From Methylobacterium iners (lineage in GTDB: Bacteria; Pseudomonadota; Alphaproteobacteria; Rhizobiales; Beijerinckiaceae): DNA of 64,000 nucleotides. The notes under the pieces are model-generated. The model had not been told where the DNA came from. It was given only the letters and a program-made list of their open reading frames with translations, and did not search any database. Both the position numbers and the translations under genes were made by a program. The stretch covers positions 45,003 to 109,002 of the forward strand of contig NZ_BPQP01000018.1 of the NCBI RefSeq assembly GCF_022179305.1. The letters are read 5' to 3'. Below are positions 54,766 to 63,796 of the stretch, one piece after another. How positions within the stretch are numbered: position 1 is the first letter of the stretch; each line of letters begins with the position of its first letter.

Positions 54766-55633
54766 GACTGACCTCAGCCGGCCCGAGTGGCCGGCCGGGG
54801 CCGATCCCGGTCGGCCCGTCCTGCTCCGCGTCGTCCTCGCGGGCGGCCTTCTGCTGCTCGGCGCCCTTCCGGTGCAGGCTCTCGATGCGGCCGCGCGCAC
54901 GCCCGTGCCGTCGAGCAGCTATCGCTCGGCCCGCGAGGCCCTGCGCACCGGAGTGCGCGACTACAATGCCGGCGACAAGGAGGGGGCCGCCCGCGCCCTC
55001 GAATACGCCGCCGGCCAGGGCCATGCGCTCGCCCTGTGGAAGCTCGGGCGGATGTACGCCGAGGGCGACGGCGTGCCCCACGACGACCTCAAGGCCTTCG
55101 AGTTCTTCTCGCGGATCGCCGACGACACCACCGACGACGGGCCGGACGCGCAGAATTCGGGCGTCGTCGCCAGCGCCTTCACGGCGCTCGGCGCCTACTT
55201 CCTCGACGGGATCAAGGGTACCTATGTGCGCCCGAACCCCGAGCGCGCCTACGACATGTTCAACTACGCGGCGTCGTACTTCGGGGACCCGAACGCACAG
55301 TACAACCTCGCGCGCCTCTACCTCGACGGCACCGGCGTCGAGGCCGACGCCCGGCAGGCGGCGCGGTGGTTTAACCTCGCCGCCGAGAAGGGGCATGCTC
55401 CTGCCCAGGCGCTGCTCGGCGAGCTGCTCATCAACGGCCAGGGGGTGCCCGTCCAGCGCGCGCGGGGCCTGATGTGGCTGCAGCTCGCTCGTGAATCGGC
55501 CCAGGGACGCAAGGACGACTGGATCGTTGCACTCTACGAGAAGGCCTGGGGCCAGGCGAGCGATAACGACCGGGCGGAAGCGCAGGCCCAGGTGCAGACG
55601 CAGACGACGGGGTCGAGCAAGCGGCGGCGGTGA
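54752..55633 (+). CDS. ExoR-like exported Sel1-repeat protein
   Basis: This 293-aa protein has a signal peptide or anchor (about 22-43, ending VQALDAA). Sel1-type repeats follow: ARALEYAAGQGHALALWKLG, YDMFNYAASYFGDPNAQYNLA, AARWFNLAAEKGHAPAQALLG and GLMWLQLARESA, ending in a Gln/Ser-rich basic tail. The order and the DDLKAFEFFSRIADD, NPERAYDMFNYAASYFGD patterns resemble ExoR of rhizobia, a periplasmic inhibitor of the ChvG sensor kinase that controls exopolysaccharide and acid response. The homology call is from my recognition of the pattern. The start lies 14 bp inside ilvD, so the genes are coupled. The chvG/chvI genes are not in the window. Confidence 0.78.
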   Translation: MRTSRTDLSRPEWPAGADPGRPVLLRVVLAGGLLLLGALPVQALDAAARTPVPSSSYRSAREALRTGVRDYNAGDKEGAARALEYAAGQGHALALWKLGRMYAEGDGVPHDDLKAFEFFSRIADDTTDDGPDAQNSGVVASAFTALGAYFLDGIKGTYVRPNPERAYDMFNYAASYFGDPNAQYNLARLYLDGTGVEADARQAARWFNLAAEKGHAPAQALLGELLINGQGVPVQRARGLMWLQLARESAQGRKDDWIVALYEKAWGQASDNDRAEAQAQVQTQTTGSSKRRR

Positions 55634-55660
55634 GCGACGCGGCGATGAGGGCGCCGCCAC

Positions 55661-56284
55661 TCAGCTCGTTGGCGCGGCGATCGCCTTGACGAAGCTCGGC
55701 CGCGCCAGCGTCGCGGCGACGTAGCCGGCAAGCTTCGGCCAGCGCCCAGCATCGACGCCCTCGCCGACGAGCCGCAGATTGTGGAAGGCCGTCGTCACCG
55801 AGATGTCCGCCAGGCTGAAGGCGCCGCCGACGAGGTAGGGGCCGTCGATCTCGCCCTCGAGATAATCGAAGAGCGGGGGCATCTCCTTGTCGAGCGCCTT
55901 CGCCACCACGGCCTCGTCGCCGGGCTTGCCCAGCAGGTTCGGCATGACGAAGCGATGGACGAAGGGCTTTATGACCTTGGGCAGGAGCTCGGTGTCGTTG
56001 AACTTGTCGAACCAGACCGCCCGGGCATAGTCGTGCGGGTCGCTCGGGAGCATGGTCGGCGCAGGCTGCTTCCGGTCGAGATAGGCGACGATCGCCGTCG
56101 AGTCCGCGAGGCGAAACCCCTCATCCTCGATCGCCGGGATCTTGCCGAGTGCGCTCGCGGCCTGGAAGGCGGGGTCGGGATCGTGAAAGCGCAGCGGCCT
56201 GTGCTCGAACGCGACCGCCTTCTCCGCCAGGGCGACGAGAACCTTGCGGACGAAGGGCGAGAGGCTGGTGCCGTAGAGGATCAT
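55661..56284 (-). CDS. Glutathione S-transferase family protein
   Basis: This 207-aa protein has the thioredoxin-like N-domain of a GST (MILYGTSLSPFVRKVLVALAEKA, then LGKIPAIEDEGFRLADSTAIVAYLD) and an all-helical C-domain with GPYLVGGAFSLADISV. The LSPF region carries Ser as the likely glutathione-activating residue. Substrate unknown. The ATG at 56282-56284 is the start; the upstream frame is not coding. The gene converges with the ExoR-like gene and is followed, on the same strand, by xth upstream (58 bp). Confidence 0.9.
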   Translation of the reverse strand: MILYGTSLSPFVRKVLVALAEKAVAFEHRPLRFHDPDPAFQAASALGKIPAIEDEGFRLADSTAIVAYLDRKQPAPTMLPSDPHDYARAVWFDKFNDTELLPKVIKPFVHRFVMPNLLGKPGDEAVVAKALDKEMPPLFDYLEGEIDGPYLVGGAFSLADISVTTAFHNLRLVGEGVDAGRWPKLAGYVAATLARPSFVKAIAAPTS

Positions 56285-56342
56285 GCGGGTGGGCTCCGGT
56301 GCGATGCGGGGCCCTCCTAGCACGGCCTGATCCCGATGCCGC

Positions 56343-57137
56343 TCACGCGTCCGTCAGCTCGACCGTCACCGGCACGTGGTCGGATGGCTTCTCCAAGCCT
56401 CGCAGGTGCCTTTGCACGGCGGCCGAGACCAGTCGGTCGGCAGCGCGGGCCGAGAGCAGCAGGTGGTCGATGCGGATGCCGGCGTTTCGGAACCAGGCGC
56501 CGGCCTGGTAGTCCCAGAACGTGTAGAGGCCGGCCTTCGGATCGCAGGCGCGCAGGCCGTCGGTGAAACCTTCGGCCAGCAGGGCGCGGAAGGCGGCCCG
56601 GCTCGGCGGAAGATACATCGCGTCGGCAGTCCAGGCTTCCGGCTCGGCGGCGTCCTCGGGCCCCGGAATGACGTTGTAGTCGCCAGCGAGCACCAGGGCC
56701 TCCTCGCGCTCGAGGAGCGCGCGGGCATGGGCGCGAAGCCTGGCGAAGAAGGCGAGCTTGTAATCGTATTTCGGCCCCGGAGCCGGATTGCCGTTGGGCA
56801 GATAGATCGAGGCGACCCGCACCGGCTTCACGTCCTCGCCGGAGATCAGGGCTTCGATGTAGCGGGCCTGCTCGTCGGTCTCGTCGCCCGGCAGACCGCG
56901 GCGAATGTCGCTCGCCGTCAGCGGGGCGCGGACGAGCAGGGCGACGCCGTTATAGGCCTTCTGCCCGAGGGTCTCGACGGCGTAGCCGGCCGCCTCGATC
57001 TCGGCGCGCGGAAAGGCTTCGTCCTGGCACTTCAGCTCCTGGAGGCAGACGACGTCGGGCTTCGCCTCGTCGAGGAAGCCGACGAGGTGCCCGACCCGCT
57101 GCTTGATCGAATTGACGTTCCAGGTGGCGATCCGCAT
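56343..57137 (-). CDS. xth: Exodeoxyribonuclease III / AP endonuclease
   Basis: This 264-aa enzyme is an ExoIII-type AP endonuclease of base excision repair. The metal-binding Glu34 is in CLQELKCQ, the active-site region in IYLPNGN, GDYNVIPG and IRIDHLLLS, and the catalytic His in KPSDHVPV. The start ATG 57135-57137 begins the conserved MRIATWNVNSI. The gene lies divergent from the ceramidase-like membrane-protein gene, 88 bp apart, and its stop is 58 bp before the GST gene, so the two minus-strand genes may be co-transcribed. Confidence 0.95.
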   Translation of the reverse strand: MRIATWNVNSIKQRVGHLVGFLDEAKPDVVCLQELKCQDEAFPRAEIEAAGYAVETLGQKAYNGVALLVRAPLTASDIRRGLPGDETDEQARYIEALISGEDVKPVRVASIYLPNGNPAPGPKYDYKLAFFARLRAHARALLEREEALVLAGDYNVIPGPEDAAEPEAWTADAMYLPPSRAAFRALLAEGFTDGLRACDPKAGLYTFWDYQAGAWFRNAGIRIDHLLLSARAADRLVSAAVQRHLRGLEKPSDHVPVTVELTDA

Positions 57138-57225
57138 GAGGCTTCGTCCGGAGGGCGGGGCGCCCGTCATCGGACCTTCGCGGGACGCTGGCAAGGCGTG
57201 ACGAGCGGGGCGGGGGCAGCTCTCC

Positions 57226-57969
57226 ATGGATGAAACCTGGTTCGCGCCGATCCGGGCCTATTGCGAGCGGGCGGATGCGGGATTCTGGGCCGAGCCGCTC
57301 AACGCCGTCTCGAACGGGGCCTTCCTGATCGCAGCGGCCGCTGCAGCCCGGCAGGAGCGGCGCGCCGAGCCGCGAGATCCGGCCGCCCTGGCGCTGGCCC
57401 TCCTCGTGGCGATCGTCGGGATCGGCTCCTTCCTGTTCCACACCTTCGCGGTGCGCTGGTCGCTGCTGGCCGACGTGATCCCGATCGCGATGTTCATCTA
57501 CGCCTACTTCTTCCTCGCGATGCGGCGCTTCTTCGGGCTCGGCACGGCGGCGGCCTTGGCGGTCACGCTCCTCTTCCTGGCCTTCAATGCGGGTCTCGAA
57601 CCGGCGCTCGATGCGCTGATCGGGCGCTCGGTGAATGCGTTGAGCAACGGCTCGATCGGCTACGCACCGGCGGCCCTGGCGCTGCTGGGGGTCGGCGCGG
57701 GCCTGCTCCTCCCACAGGGCTGCGCGCTGGGTCCGGCGCGCAGACGGGCCGGCCTCGCCCTGATCGCGGTGGCGGCCCTCTTCACGGTCTCGCTGGGCTT
57801 CCGCACCGCCGACGCCGCCCTGTGCCCGCGCCTGCCCGCGGGCACCCACTTCCTCTGGCACATCCTGAACGCGGCCGTGCTCTATGCGCTGATCAGGACG
57901 GCTTTGCGCTATCGGACACGGACGGCCGCGAAGGGCAGCGCTTTCCTTGCGCGACCCTCGAATCCATAG
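57226..57969 (+). CDS. Ceramidase-like (CREST superfamily) seven-TM membrane protein
   Basis: This 247-aa membrane protein has the alkaline-ceramidase/CREST pattern. YCERADAGFWAEPLNAVSNGAFL at the N-terminus contains Cys-Glu-Arg and the Asn-Ser-Asn box. GIGSFLFHTFA supplies the His of the second motif, and GTHFLWHILNAAVL the C-terminal HxxxH-like zinc site. Members are zinc hydrolases in membranes, acting on ceramide-type amides in eukaryotes; bacterial substrates are unknown, possibly hopanoid or fatty-acyl compounds. Seven hydrophobic segments are visible. The gene precedes hom by 117 bp. Confidence 0.83.
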   Translation: MDETWFAPIRAYCERADAGFWAEPLNAVSNGAFLIAAAAAARQERRAEPRDPAALALALLVAIVGIGSFLFHTFAVRWSLLADVIPIAMFIYAYFFLAMRRFFGLGTAAALAVTLLFLAFNAGLEPALDALIGRSVNALSNGSIGYAPAALALLGVGAGLLLPQGCALGPARRRAGLALIAVAALFTVSLGFRTADAALCPRLPAGTHFLWHILNAAVLYALIRTALRYRTRTAAKGSAFLARPSNP

Positions 57970-58085
57970 CAGAAGAACCGCCCGCTGCCGCAGCGGTACG
58001 AAGACCGCTCACCACCGCTCTCGTGGACCGCCTCTCGGGCCCGCGGAGAAACGTCGGGCAGCGGCTGGAACCACGGATTGCGCCA

Positions 58086-59408
58086 ATGACACAGAGCTTT
58101 CGCCTGGGCGTTGCTGGTCTCGGCACGGTGGGCGCCTCCGTCGTCCGGATGATCGCGCGGCGGTCCGAAGCGCTCCGCAGCATGACTGGGCGCGAGATCC
58201 GCGTCACCGCCGTCTCCTCTCGCGACAAGGCCCGCGACCGCGGCCTCGACCTCGCCGGCGTGACGTGGTTCGACGATCCGGTGGCGCTCGCGGGGGCCGG
58301 TGAGGTCGATTGCGTGATCGAGCTGATCGGCGGCGCGGAAGGACCCGCCAAGGCCACGGTCGAGGCGGCACTCGCTGCGGGTAAGCACGTGGTCACGGCC
58401 AACAAGGCGCTGCTCGCGAAGCACGGCGCCGCGCTCGCGCAGGCGGCCGAGGCGCGGGGCGTCGCGCTCGCCTACGAGGCCTCCGTCGCCGGCGGTATCC
58501 CGGTGATCAAGGCCCTGCGCGAGGGGCTTGCCGGCAATACGGTGAGCCGCGTCTACGGAATTCTCAACGGCACCTGCAACTACATCCTGACCCGGATGGA
58601 GCGCGAGGGCCTGACCTTCGAGGCCTGCCTCAAGGATGCGCAGGCGCTGGGCTACGCCGAGGCCGACCCCACCTTCGACGTGGAGGGGTACGACACGGCC
58701 CACAAGCTCGCGATCCTGACGAGCCTCGCCTTCGGGGTCGAGATCGACGCGGAGGGGGTCTCGGTGGAGGGCATCTCCGCGATCCAGCCCCTCGACCTCA
58801 AGATGGCGGAAGAGCTCGGCTACCGGATCAAGCTCCTGGGCGTCGCCCAGGCCGCCGCCGGCGGGATCGAGCAGCGGGTGCATCCGACCATGGTGCCGCT
58901 CTCCTCCTCGATCGCACAGGTCATGGGCGTGACGAACGCCGTGACCATCGATGCCGACGCGGTCGGCGAGCTGACCCTGATCGGCCCCGGCGCGGGCGGC
59001 GAGGCCACCGCCTCGGCGGTGGTCGCCGATGTGGCCGATGTGGCCGCCGGCGTGCTGCGGACGACCTTTGGCCGGCCCTCGGCGCATCTGGCGCCGCCGC
59101 AGCGCATCGCGATGCAGCGCCACGAGGGCGGGTACTACATCCGGCTCACCGTCCACGACCGCCCGGGCGTCGCCGCGGGCGTCGCGACGCGCATGGCGGA
59201 GCGCGACATCTCGATCGAGAGCATCCTGCAGCGTCGCGACGAGCGCGCCGCCTCCAAGGATCCGCACGGCCGCTCGGGCCAGCCGGTGCCGCTGGTGCTG
59301 ATCACCTACGCGGCGACGGAGGGCACCATCCGCGACGCCCTCGAGGCGATCGCCGGGGACGGGCTCCTGGCGGAAGCGCCGCAGCTGATCCGGATCGAGC
59401 GCGAATAG
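58086..59408 (+). CDS. hom: Homoserine dehydrogenase with ACT domain
   Basis: This 440-aa enzyme reduces aspartate semialdehyde to homoserine, the branch to threonine and methionine. The Rossmann motif GLGTVG is at 11-16. VVTANKALLAKHG and ASVAGGIPVIKALREGLAG are in the catalytic region; YGILNGTCNYILTRME and GYAEADPTFDVEGYDTAHK include the catalytic Lys. A C-terminal ACT domain (RLTVHDRPGVAAGVATRMAERDISI) provides threonine feedback. The ATG at 58086 begins the conserved N-terminus. The next gene, glpX, follows after 43 bp on the same strand. I find no SAM riboswitch motif upstream. Confidence 0.95.
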   Translation: MTQSFRLGVAGLGTVGASVVRMIARRSEALRSMTGREIRVTAVSSRDKARDRGLDLAGVTWFDDPVALAGAGEVDCVIELIGGAEGPAKATVEAALAAGKHVVTANKALLAKHGAALAQAAEARGVALAYEASVAGGIPVIKALREGLAGNTVSRVYGILNGTCNYILTRMEREGLTFEACLKDAQALGYAEADPTFDVEGYDTAHKLAILTSLAFGVEIDAEGVSVEGISAIQPLDLKMAEELGYRIKLLGVAQAAAGGIEQRVHPTMVPLSSSIAQVMGVTNAVTIDADAVGELTLIGPGAGGEATASAVVADVADVAAGVLRTTFGRPSAHLAPPQRIAMQRHEGGYYIRLTVHDRPGVAAGVATRMAERDISIESILQRRDERAASKDPHGRSGQPVPLVLITYAATEGTIRDALEAIAGDGLLAEAPQLIRIERE

Positions 59409-59451
59409 ACGGCCGCGTCGGCGCGGGAACACGGGAAGGGGTGCAAGTCCC

Positions 59452-60441
59452 ATGGCGGATGCGAACGAAGCGGCGGGCGGGCTCGTCGCGCGCACCCTGA
59501 CCCTCGAGCTGGCGCGGGTGACCGAGCGCGCGGCGGTGGCCGCCGCCCGACTGCGCGGGCAAGGGCGCGAGAAGGAGGCCGACCAGGCCGCCGTCGACGC
59601 CATGCGGCGCGAGCTGAATCTCCTGCCGGTCGACGGCACGGTGGTGATCGGCGAGGGCGAGCGCGACGAGGCGCCGATGCTCTATATCGGCGAGCGGCTC
59701 GGCACCGGTTCGGGGCCGAAAGTCGACATCGCCGTCGATCCGCTCGAGGGCACCACGCTCTGCGCGAAGGACATGCCGGGCGCCATCGCGGTGATGGCCA
59801 TGGCCGAGAGCGGCACCCTGCTCGCCGCGCCCGACGTCTACATGCAGAAGATCGCGATCGGCCCCGGCTATCCGTCGGGCCTCGTCGACCTCGACGCGTC
59901 GCCCGCCGACAACATCGCCGCGCTCGCCCGTGCCAAGGGCGTCGATCCCTCCCAGATCACCGCGATCGTCCTCGACCGGCCGCGTCACACCGCCTTGGTC
60001 GCGGCGGTGCGCGCCACGGGGGCCGGCATCCGCCTGATCTCGGATGGCGACATCGCCGGCATCATCTTCACGACGAGCCCCGAGGAGACCGGCGTCGACA
60101 TCTATCTCGGCATCGGGGCGGCGCCCGAGGGCGTGATCGCGGCCGGCGCGCTCCGCTGCATCGGCGGCCAGATGCAGGGGCGCCTCATCCTCGACAGCCA
60201 CGACAAGCGCGAGCGCGCGGCGAGGATGGGCGTCTCGAACCCGGACCGGAAATACGAGCTTGCCGACCTCGCCCGCGGCGACGTCATCGTGGCGGCCACC
60301 GGCGTGACCGACGGCGCGCTGCTGAAGGGCGTGCGCTTCAAGCCCGGCGGGATCGAGACCGAGACGGTGGTCTATCGCTCCGCGACGGGCACCGTGCGGC
60401 GCATCCTCGCGACCCATTGCGGTCCGCGCTTCGAGGCTTGA
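59452..60441 (+). CDS. glpX: Class II fructose-1,6-bisphosphatase GlpX
   Basis: This 329-aa enzyme removes the C1 phosphate from fructose 1,6-bisphosphate in gluconeogenesis (and may act on sedoheptulose bisphosphate). Motifs GEGERDEAPMLYIGE, IAVDPLEGTTLCA and GIGAAPEGVIAAGALRCIGGQMQGRL are typical of class II. It lies 43 bp after hom, an arrangement (hom-glpX) common in alphaproteobacteria. For a methylotroph that uses the serine cycle, gluconeogenesis is essential on one-carbon compounds. It converges with the polytopic membrane protein gene, 18 bp apart, with a small GGCGCT/AGCGCC hairpin between. Confidence 0.95.
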   Translation: MADANEAAGGLVARTLTLELARVTERAAVAAARLRGQGREKEADQAAVDAMRRELNLLPVDGTVVIGEGERDEAPMLYIGERLGTGSGPKVDIAVDPLEGTTLCAKDMPGAIAVMAMAESGTLLAAPDVYMQKIAIGPGYPSGLVDLDASPADNIAALARAKGVDPSQITAIVLDRPRHTALVAAVRATGAGIRLISDGDIAGIIFTTSPEETGVDIYLGIGAAPEGVIAAGALRCIGGQMQGRLILDSHDKRERAARMGVSNPDRKYELADLARGDVIVAATGVTDGALLKGVRFKPGGIETETVVYRSATGTVRRILATHCGPRFEA

Positions 60442-60459
60442 GCACCGCCCATTGGCGCT

Positions 60460-62157
60460 TCAGCGCCGTGCCGCGAGGAGCGTCTGGAGGATTTCGGGAG
60501 CGAGGACTTCGCTGCAGACCGCTATCTGGTCGTCGTACCGGCAATGCGAGGCGCTCTGCGCTCCGCCTGCGCCGAGTTGGAAGCGGATGAGCAGCGTGCG
60601 GCCGTTGGGAGTTCCTGGATCGCACAACCTGCGCAGCCGGGCCGCGTTGAGCGTGTTGGTGGCGACGCCTGTCCGGGCCGCCATGAGCTGGATCTGCGTG
60701 GCCGCCTCGGCCGCCCATCCGACCCCGTAATCTCCTTCCGGAAGGCAGGCGAAGGGTGGATCGACGACGGCGCGGTCGACCCCTGCCAGGGCCGCTGCCC
60801 AGGCCAGCCCATCGAGTGGCGCAGGTGCCGGCGCGGCGACGCTCGCAGCGATCATGGCCCGGCGAGGACCCGCGTCGATCCATTGCAGCAGCGCAGCGCA
60901 GGCGAGGATGGCCGCACCGTGCGGACGCCGGGCGACGCGCACGATCGCGACAGCGGCAAGCAGGTAGAGGGCCGGCCACACGAAGCGACCACTCGCCCGG
61001 ACGATCCCTGCCAGCCCGAGCAGGAAGTCCGGCAGCGGCAGGCTGACGAGGTGCAGGGGCCCGACATAGATCTCGTGCGAGAGGGCGAGCAATACGAAGG
61101 CGGCCAACACGCCAAGGAGGCAGGCGTGGCGCTTGACCAAGCCGAATTGGTGCTGCCGGAGCGGCACCAGGGCCAGAACCGAAAGCAGCAGGAGCCCGGC
61201 ACCCAGATAGGCGAGCCCCTCGTACTGACCGCCGGTGGCATCGAGCACACCGCGATGCGAGGGCGCCATCAATCCGCTTCCCTGGGGCACGATCGGCGAC
61301 AGGAGGTTCATCGAGTAGTAGCCGAAGCCGCCCGCCGCGATGGGCCCGCCGCCGGCGAGGTGGCCCATCGACGCGACGGCGGCGGCAACGATGCCGACGA
61401 GCCCTGCAAGACATCCGGCGAGGGCCCAAAGCGTAAGACGCCGGTCGAGGGCGGCCTGGGCGATCGTCGCGAGCGCGATCCCACCGACCATGAGGAAGAG
61501 GTAGGGATGGATCAGGAGGGCGAGGAGGCAAAGCCCGACCGTTCGCGCGAGAAGCCGCACCGGGTCGGGCCGCGGCTCGGCCCGGAGGCGGACATACTGG
61601 GTGAGCGCGAGCGGCATGATCGCTTGGCCCATCAATGCGAGATGCCCCCAGCGGGCGAGCAGCACCGGCATCGAGATGCCGATAATCGCGGCCGCCACGC
61701 CGGGCACGAGGTCCCGCGCCCCGAGGGCTCGCACCAAACCGGTGCTCGCAAGCGCCATCGCCACGATGCACAGTCCCGACCAGGGCCCGAACAAGGGGAC
61801 GACCGCGCCGGTCAGGCGAAAGAGAAGGCGCCCCACTAGGAGGAGCAGGGGAATGCTGTCCGTGAAGACGACGTTGGTGCCGGCAGGGGCGCCGAGACTC
61901 TTCACCTCGAAAAGCGGCCAGCGCCATCCGTCGCGCAAGAAGGCCTCGTAGCCCGAGAGCGCGATGATCATGTCGGCCCAGGAGCCTGGAACGATCCCTC
62001 GCGGATGGTCCCAGTAGGCCGCGGTCCCGAGAAGCACCGGCATTGGGAAGAGCGCGAGCGCTCCGCCGCATCCGATCGCCAGGCTCAGCAACCAGGTCAG
62101 CCGGTCGGTAAGGAAGACCCGCCCAACCGGGCGAGCCAGGATCGCGCCGGAATCCAT
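60460..62157 (-). CDS. Polytopic membrane protein, DUF6311-like (glycosyltransferase-C type)
   Basis: This protein of about 565 aa has some 11-13 hydrophobic segments and a large C-terminal soluble part. After the first membrane segment comes a long loop with YWDHPRGIVPGSWADM and YEAFLRDGWRWPLFEVKSL, then NVVFTDSIPLL. This layout fits the DUF6311 family, membrane proteins of the GT-C glycosyltransferase superfamily type. The acidic DHP and VFTDS pieces could form part of an active site. It may act on surface polysaccharide or a lipid-linked sugar. The ATG at 62155-62157 is used; the frame to 62256 is not supported. It stands between glpX (convergent) and the TPR lipoprotein gene. Confidence 0.75.
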   Translation of the reverse strand: MDSGAILARPVGRVFLTDRLTWLLSLAIGCGGALALFPMPVLLGTAAYWDHPRGIVPGSWADMIIALSGYEAFLRDGWRWPLFEVKSLGAPAGTNVVFTDSIPLLLLVGRLLFRLTGAVVPLFGPWSGLCIVAMALASTGLVRALGARDLVPGVAAAIIGISMPVLLARWGHLALMGQAIMPLALTQYVRLRAEPRPDPVRLLARTVGLCLLALLIHPYLFLMVGGIALATIAQAALDRRLTLWALAGCLAGLVGIVAAAVASMGHLAGGGPIAAGGFGYYSMNLLSPIVPQGSGLMAPSHRGVLDATGGQYEGLAYLGAGLLLLSVLALVPLRQHQFGLVKRHACLLGVLAAFVLLALSHEIYVGPLHLVSLPLPDFLLGLAGIVRASGRFVWPALYLLAAVAIVRVARRPHGAAILACAALLQWIDAGPRRAMIAASVAAPAPAPLDGLAWAAALAGVDRAVVDPPFACLPEGDYGVGWAAEAATQIQLMAARTGVATNTLNAARLRRLCDPGTPNGRTLLIRFQLGAGGAQSASHCRYDDQIAVCSEVLAPEILQTLLAARR

Positions 62158-62230
62158 GCTTGACGTCGTCCCGTCGACCGGATCGTCAGGACGCGCCGGA
62201 GGGGTTGATTTTCCGTATCGGGCGATGCCC

Positions 62231-63109
62231 TCAGTTGAACACCGACCCCAAGCCACCCTGCACGCGGCTCAAGCCCTGGCTCGCCACCGGGTTGCCGGGC
62301 TCCAGCGAGGAGGCGCGCTGGTAGTTCTCGGCAGCCTCCTTGCGACGCCCCGACTTCTCGTAGGCGAGGCCGCGATAGGCCCAGGAGGTCGCGTCCTTGT
62401 TGTTCACGTTGAGGGCCGCGTTGTAATCCTCGATCGCCTTGTCGAACTGGTTCGTGGCGATGAGGCTCTGGCCGCGCGCGGCGTAGGGCGCGGCGACGAA
62501 GGGGTTGCGGTCGATGGCGGCGTCGAAATCGGCGATGGCGCCGGTGTTCTGGCCCTGCTTCTGCCGAACGAGGCCGCGCGCGTGGTAGGCCTCGGCCGAT
62601 TCCGGGGCGAGCCGGATCGCCTGGTTGAGGTCGGCGGTGGCGCCGTCGAGGTCGCCCTGGGCGCGCAGCACGTTGGCGCGGCCGATATAGGCGGGACCGT
62701 AATTCGGGTCGGCGGCGATGGCCTTCGAGAAGTCGGCGAGCGCGGCGTCGTTGCGGCCGGTCTGGCGATAGGCCAGCGCCCGGTTGTTGTAGGCCGAGGC
62801 CGAGCTCGGATCGAGCTGGATCGCCTTCGCGAAGTCGCCGATCGCGTCGTTGAACTGCCCGGCGCGGGCGAAGGCGGCGCCGCGGGTGACGTAGGCCGAG
62901 GCGTCGTTGGGATTGCGCTGGATCACCTCGGTGAGCGAGGCGATGTTCGTGGTGGTGGCGCCCGTCGTGTCGGTCTCCAGCACGGCGAACTGGCGCGGCG
63001 CGCTGGCGCTGCCCGTGCCATAGGTCTCGCAGCCGCCGAGCGCCGCGCCGACCAGCATCGTCGCGCCGATCAGACCCGCCTTCGATGCCTGCCGCATCAC
63101 AACCGCCAT
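62231..63109 (-). CDS. TPR-repeat lipoprotein
   Basis: This 292-aa protein is an outer-surface or periplasmic lipoprotein. The lipobox GAALGGC places the acylated Cys27. The rest is built of about six 34-residue TPR units, each with the pattern of A-YNNRALAYRQTGRNDAAL-type helices and an AIxLDP link. TPR lipoproteins of this kind (NlpI-like) act as scaffolds for peptidoglycan or secretion complexes; the exact partner is unknown. The ATG at 63107-63109 has GGAG 8 nt upstream; the frame extending to 63256 adds an implausible N-terminus. A polytopic membrane-protein gene follows after 73 bp. Confidence 0.88.
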   Translation of the reverse strand: MAVVMRQASKAGLIGATMLVGAALGGCETYGTGSASAPRQFAVLETDTTGATTTNIASLTEVIQRNPNDASAYVTRGAAFARAGQFNDAIGDFAKAIQLDPSSASAYNNRALAYRQTGRNDAALADFSKAIAADPNYGPAYIGRANVLRAQGDLDGATADLNQAIRLAPESAEAYHARGLVRQKQGQNTGAIADFDAAIDRNPFVAAPYAARGQSLIATNQFDKAIEDYNAALNVNNKDATSWAYRGLAYEKSGRRKEAAENYQRASSLEPGNPVASQGLSRVQGGLGSVFN

Positions 63110-63451
63110 TGCCCCGCTCCCCGCCGATCCGCCGCCAACACTCGTCATGCCCCTGCCGGTCGCCGCGAACGCGGCCCGGCCTTCCCCGGCACAGGGGTAT
63201 CGATCCGCTCGCGCACCCTCGCCGATCGCGGTGAACGCGCGCTTAAGGACGGGCAACGATCCCGCTCAAGCGGGTGCGTGTGGCGAAGATATGACCTAGG
63301 GCGAGGGCGGCCGATCATACCCGTCCGGGACCGCAGGAAGGGGAAGGGTGTTGCCGTCAGGACCCGCCCTCGGCGGCTCGCGGGTGCCCGGCCTGGAAGG
63401 ATGTCGTGCTCGCAGGTCTCATGAGGATCGTCGTGAACCGCCCTCTCCCTA

Positions 63452-63616
63452 CCAACCGCCCTCATTCCGGGGCGCCCCCCGGATCTGGCCTTTGGCCAGT
63501 CCGAGGACAGGCTCCGGCGAACCCGGAATCAGAACCGCTTCAGGTGCCAAGCATAGCTGTGTCGGCGGCTCCGGGTTCCGGGCTCTGCTGCGCAGCCCCG
63601 GAATGACGGTGGTTGG
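63452..63616. repeat. Element with terminal inverted repeats (about 165 bp)
   Basis: Bases 63452-63472 (CCAACCGCCCTCATTCCGGG-type arm) and 63596-63616 are inverted copies; the inner CATTCCGGGG and CCCCGGAATG are perfect, and the outer CCAACC/GGTTGG also pair. The inside is GC-rich, with GGATCTGGC and GGGTTCCGGGC, and codes for nothing convincing. It looks like a small non-autonomous repeat (MITE or REP-type) of the kind common in alphaproteobacterial intergenic DNA. Confidence 0.55.
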
Positions 63617-63740
63617 CTTCAGGAGCGTCGGTCGCTTGCTCCGCGCAGGTGAGAGTGCCCTCGCAGCGGAAGCAGGCGCCGCACGCGTCATCGGCTCCGC
63701 GCGCTGCGAGCGCCGGAGGCATGGCTGGCGAGGGGTGACG

Positions 63741-63796
63741 CGGGACGCCGCGGAACCACCTGAGATGTCAGTACATGCCGGTCCCCCGGCGTCCCG
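63741..63796. repeat. 10-bp inverted repeat in terminal stretch
   Basis: CGGGACGCCG (63741-63750) and CGGCGTCCCG (63787-63796) are perfect inverted arms; GGAACC and GGTCCC inside extend the pairing with one mismatch. It could be a structured RNA, a leader hairpin of a gene beyond the edge, or another intergenic repeat. Confidence 0.45.

Noticed and set aside
57970-58085. Possible SAM riboswitch upstream of hom
   Set aside because: I looked for the SAM-II type core common in alphaproteobacteria and did not find it; the region is only 116 bp and shows no convincing pseudoknot.
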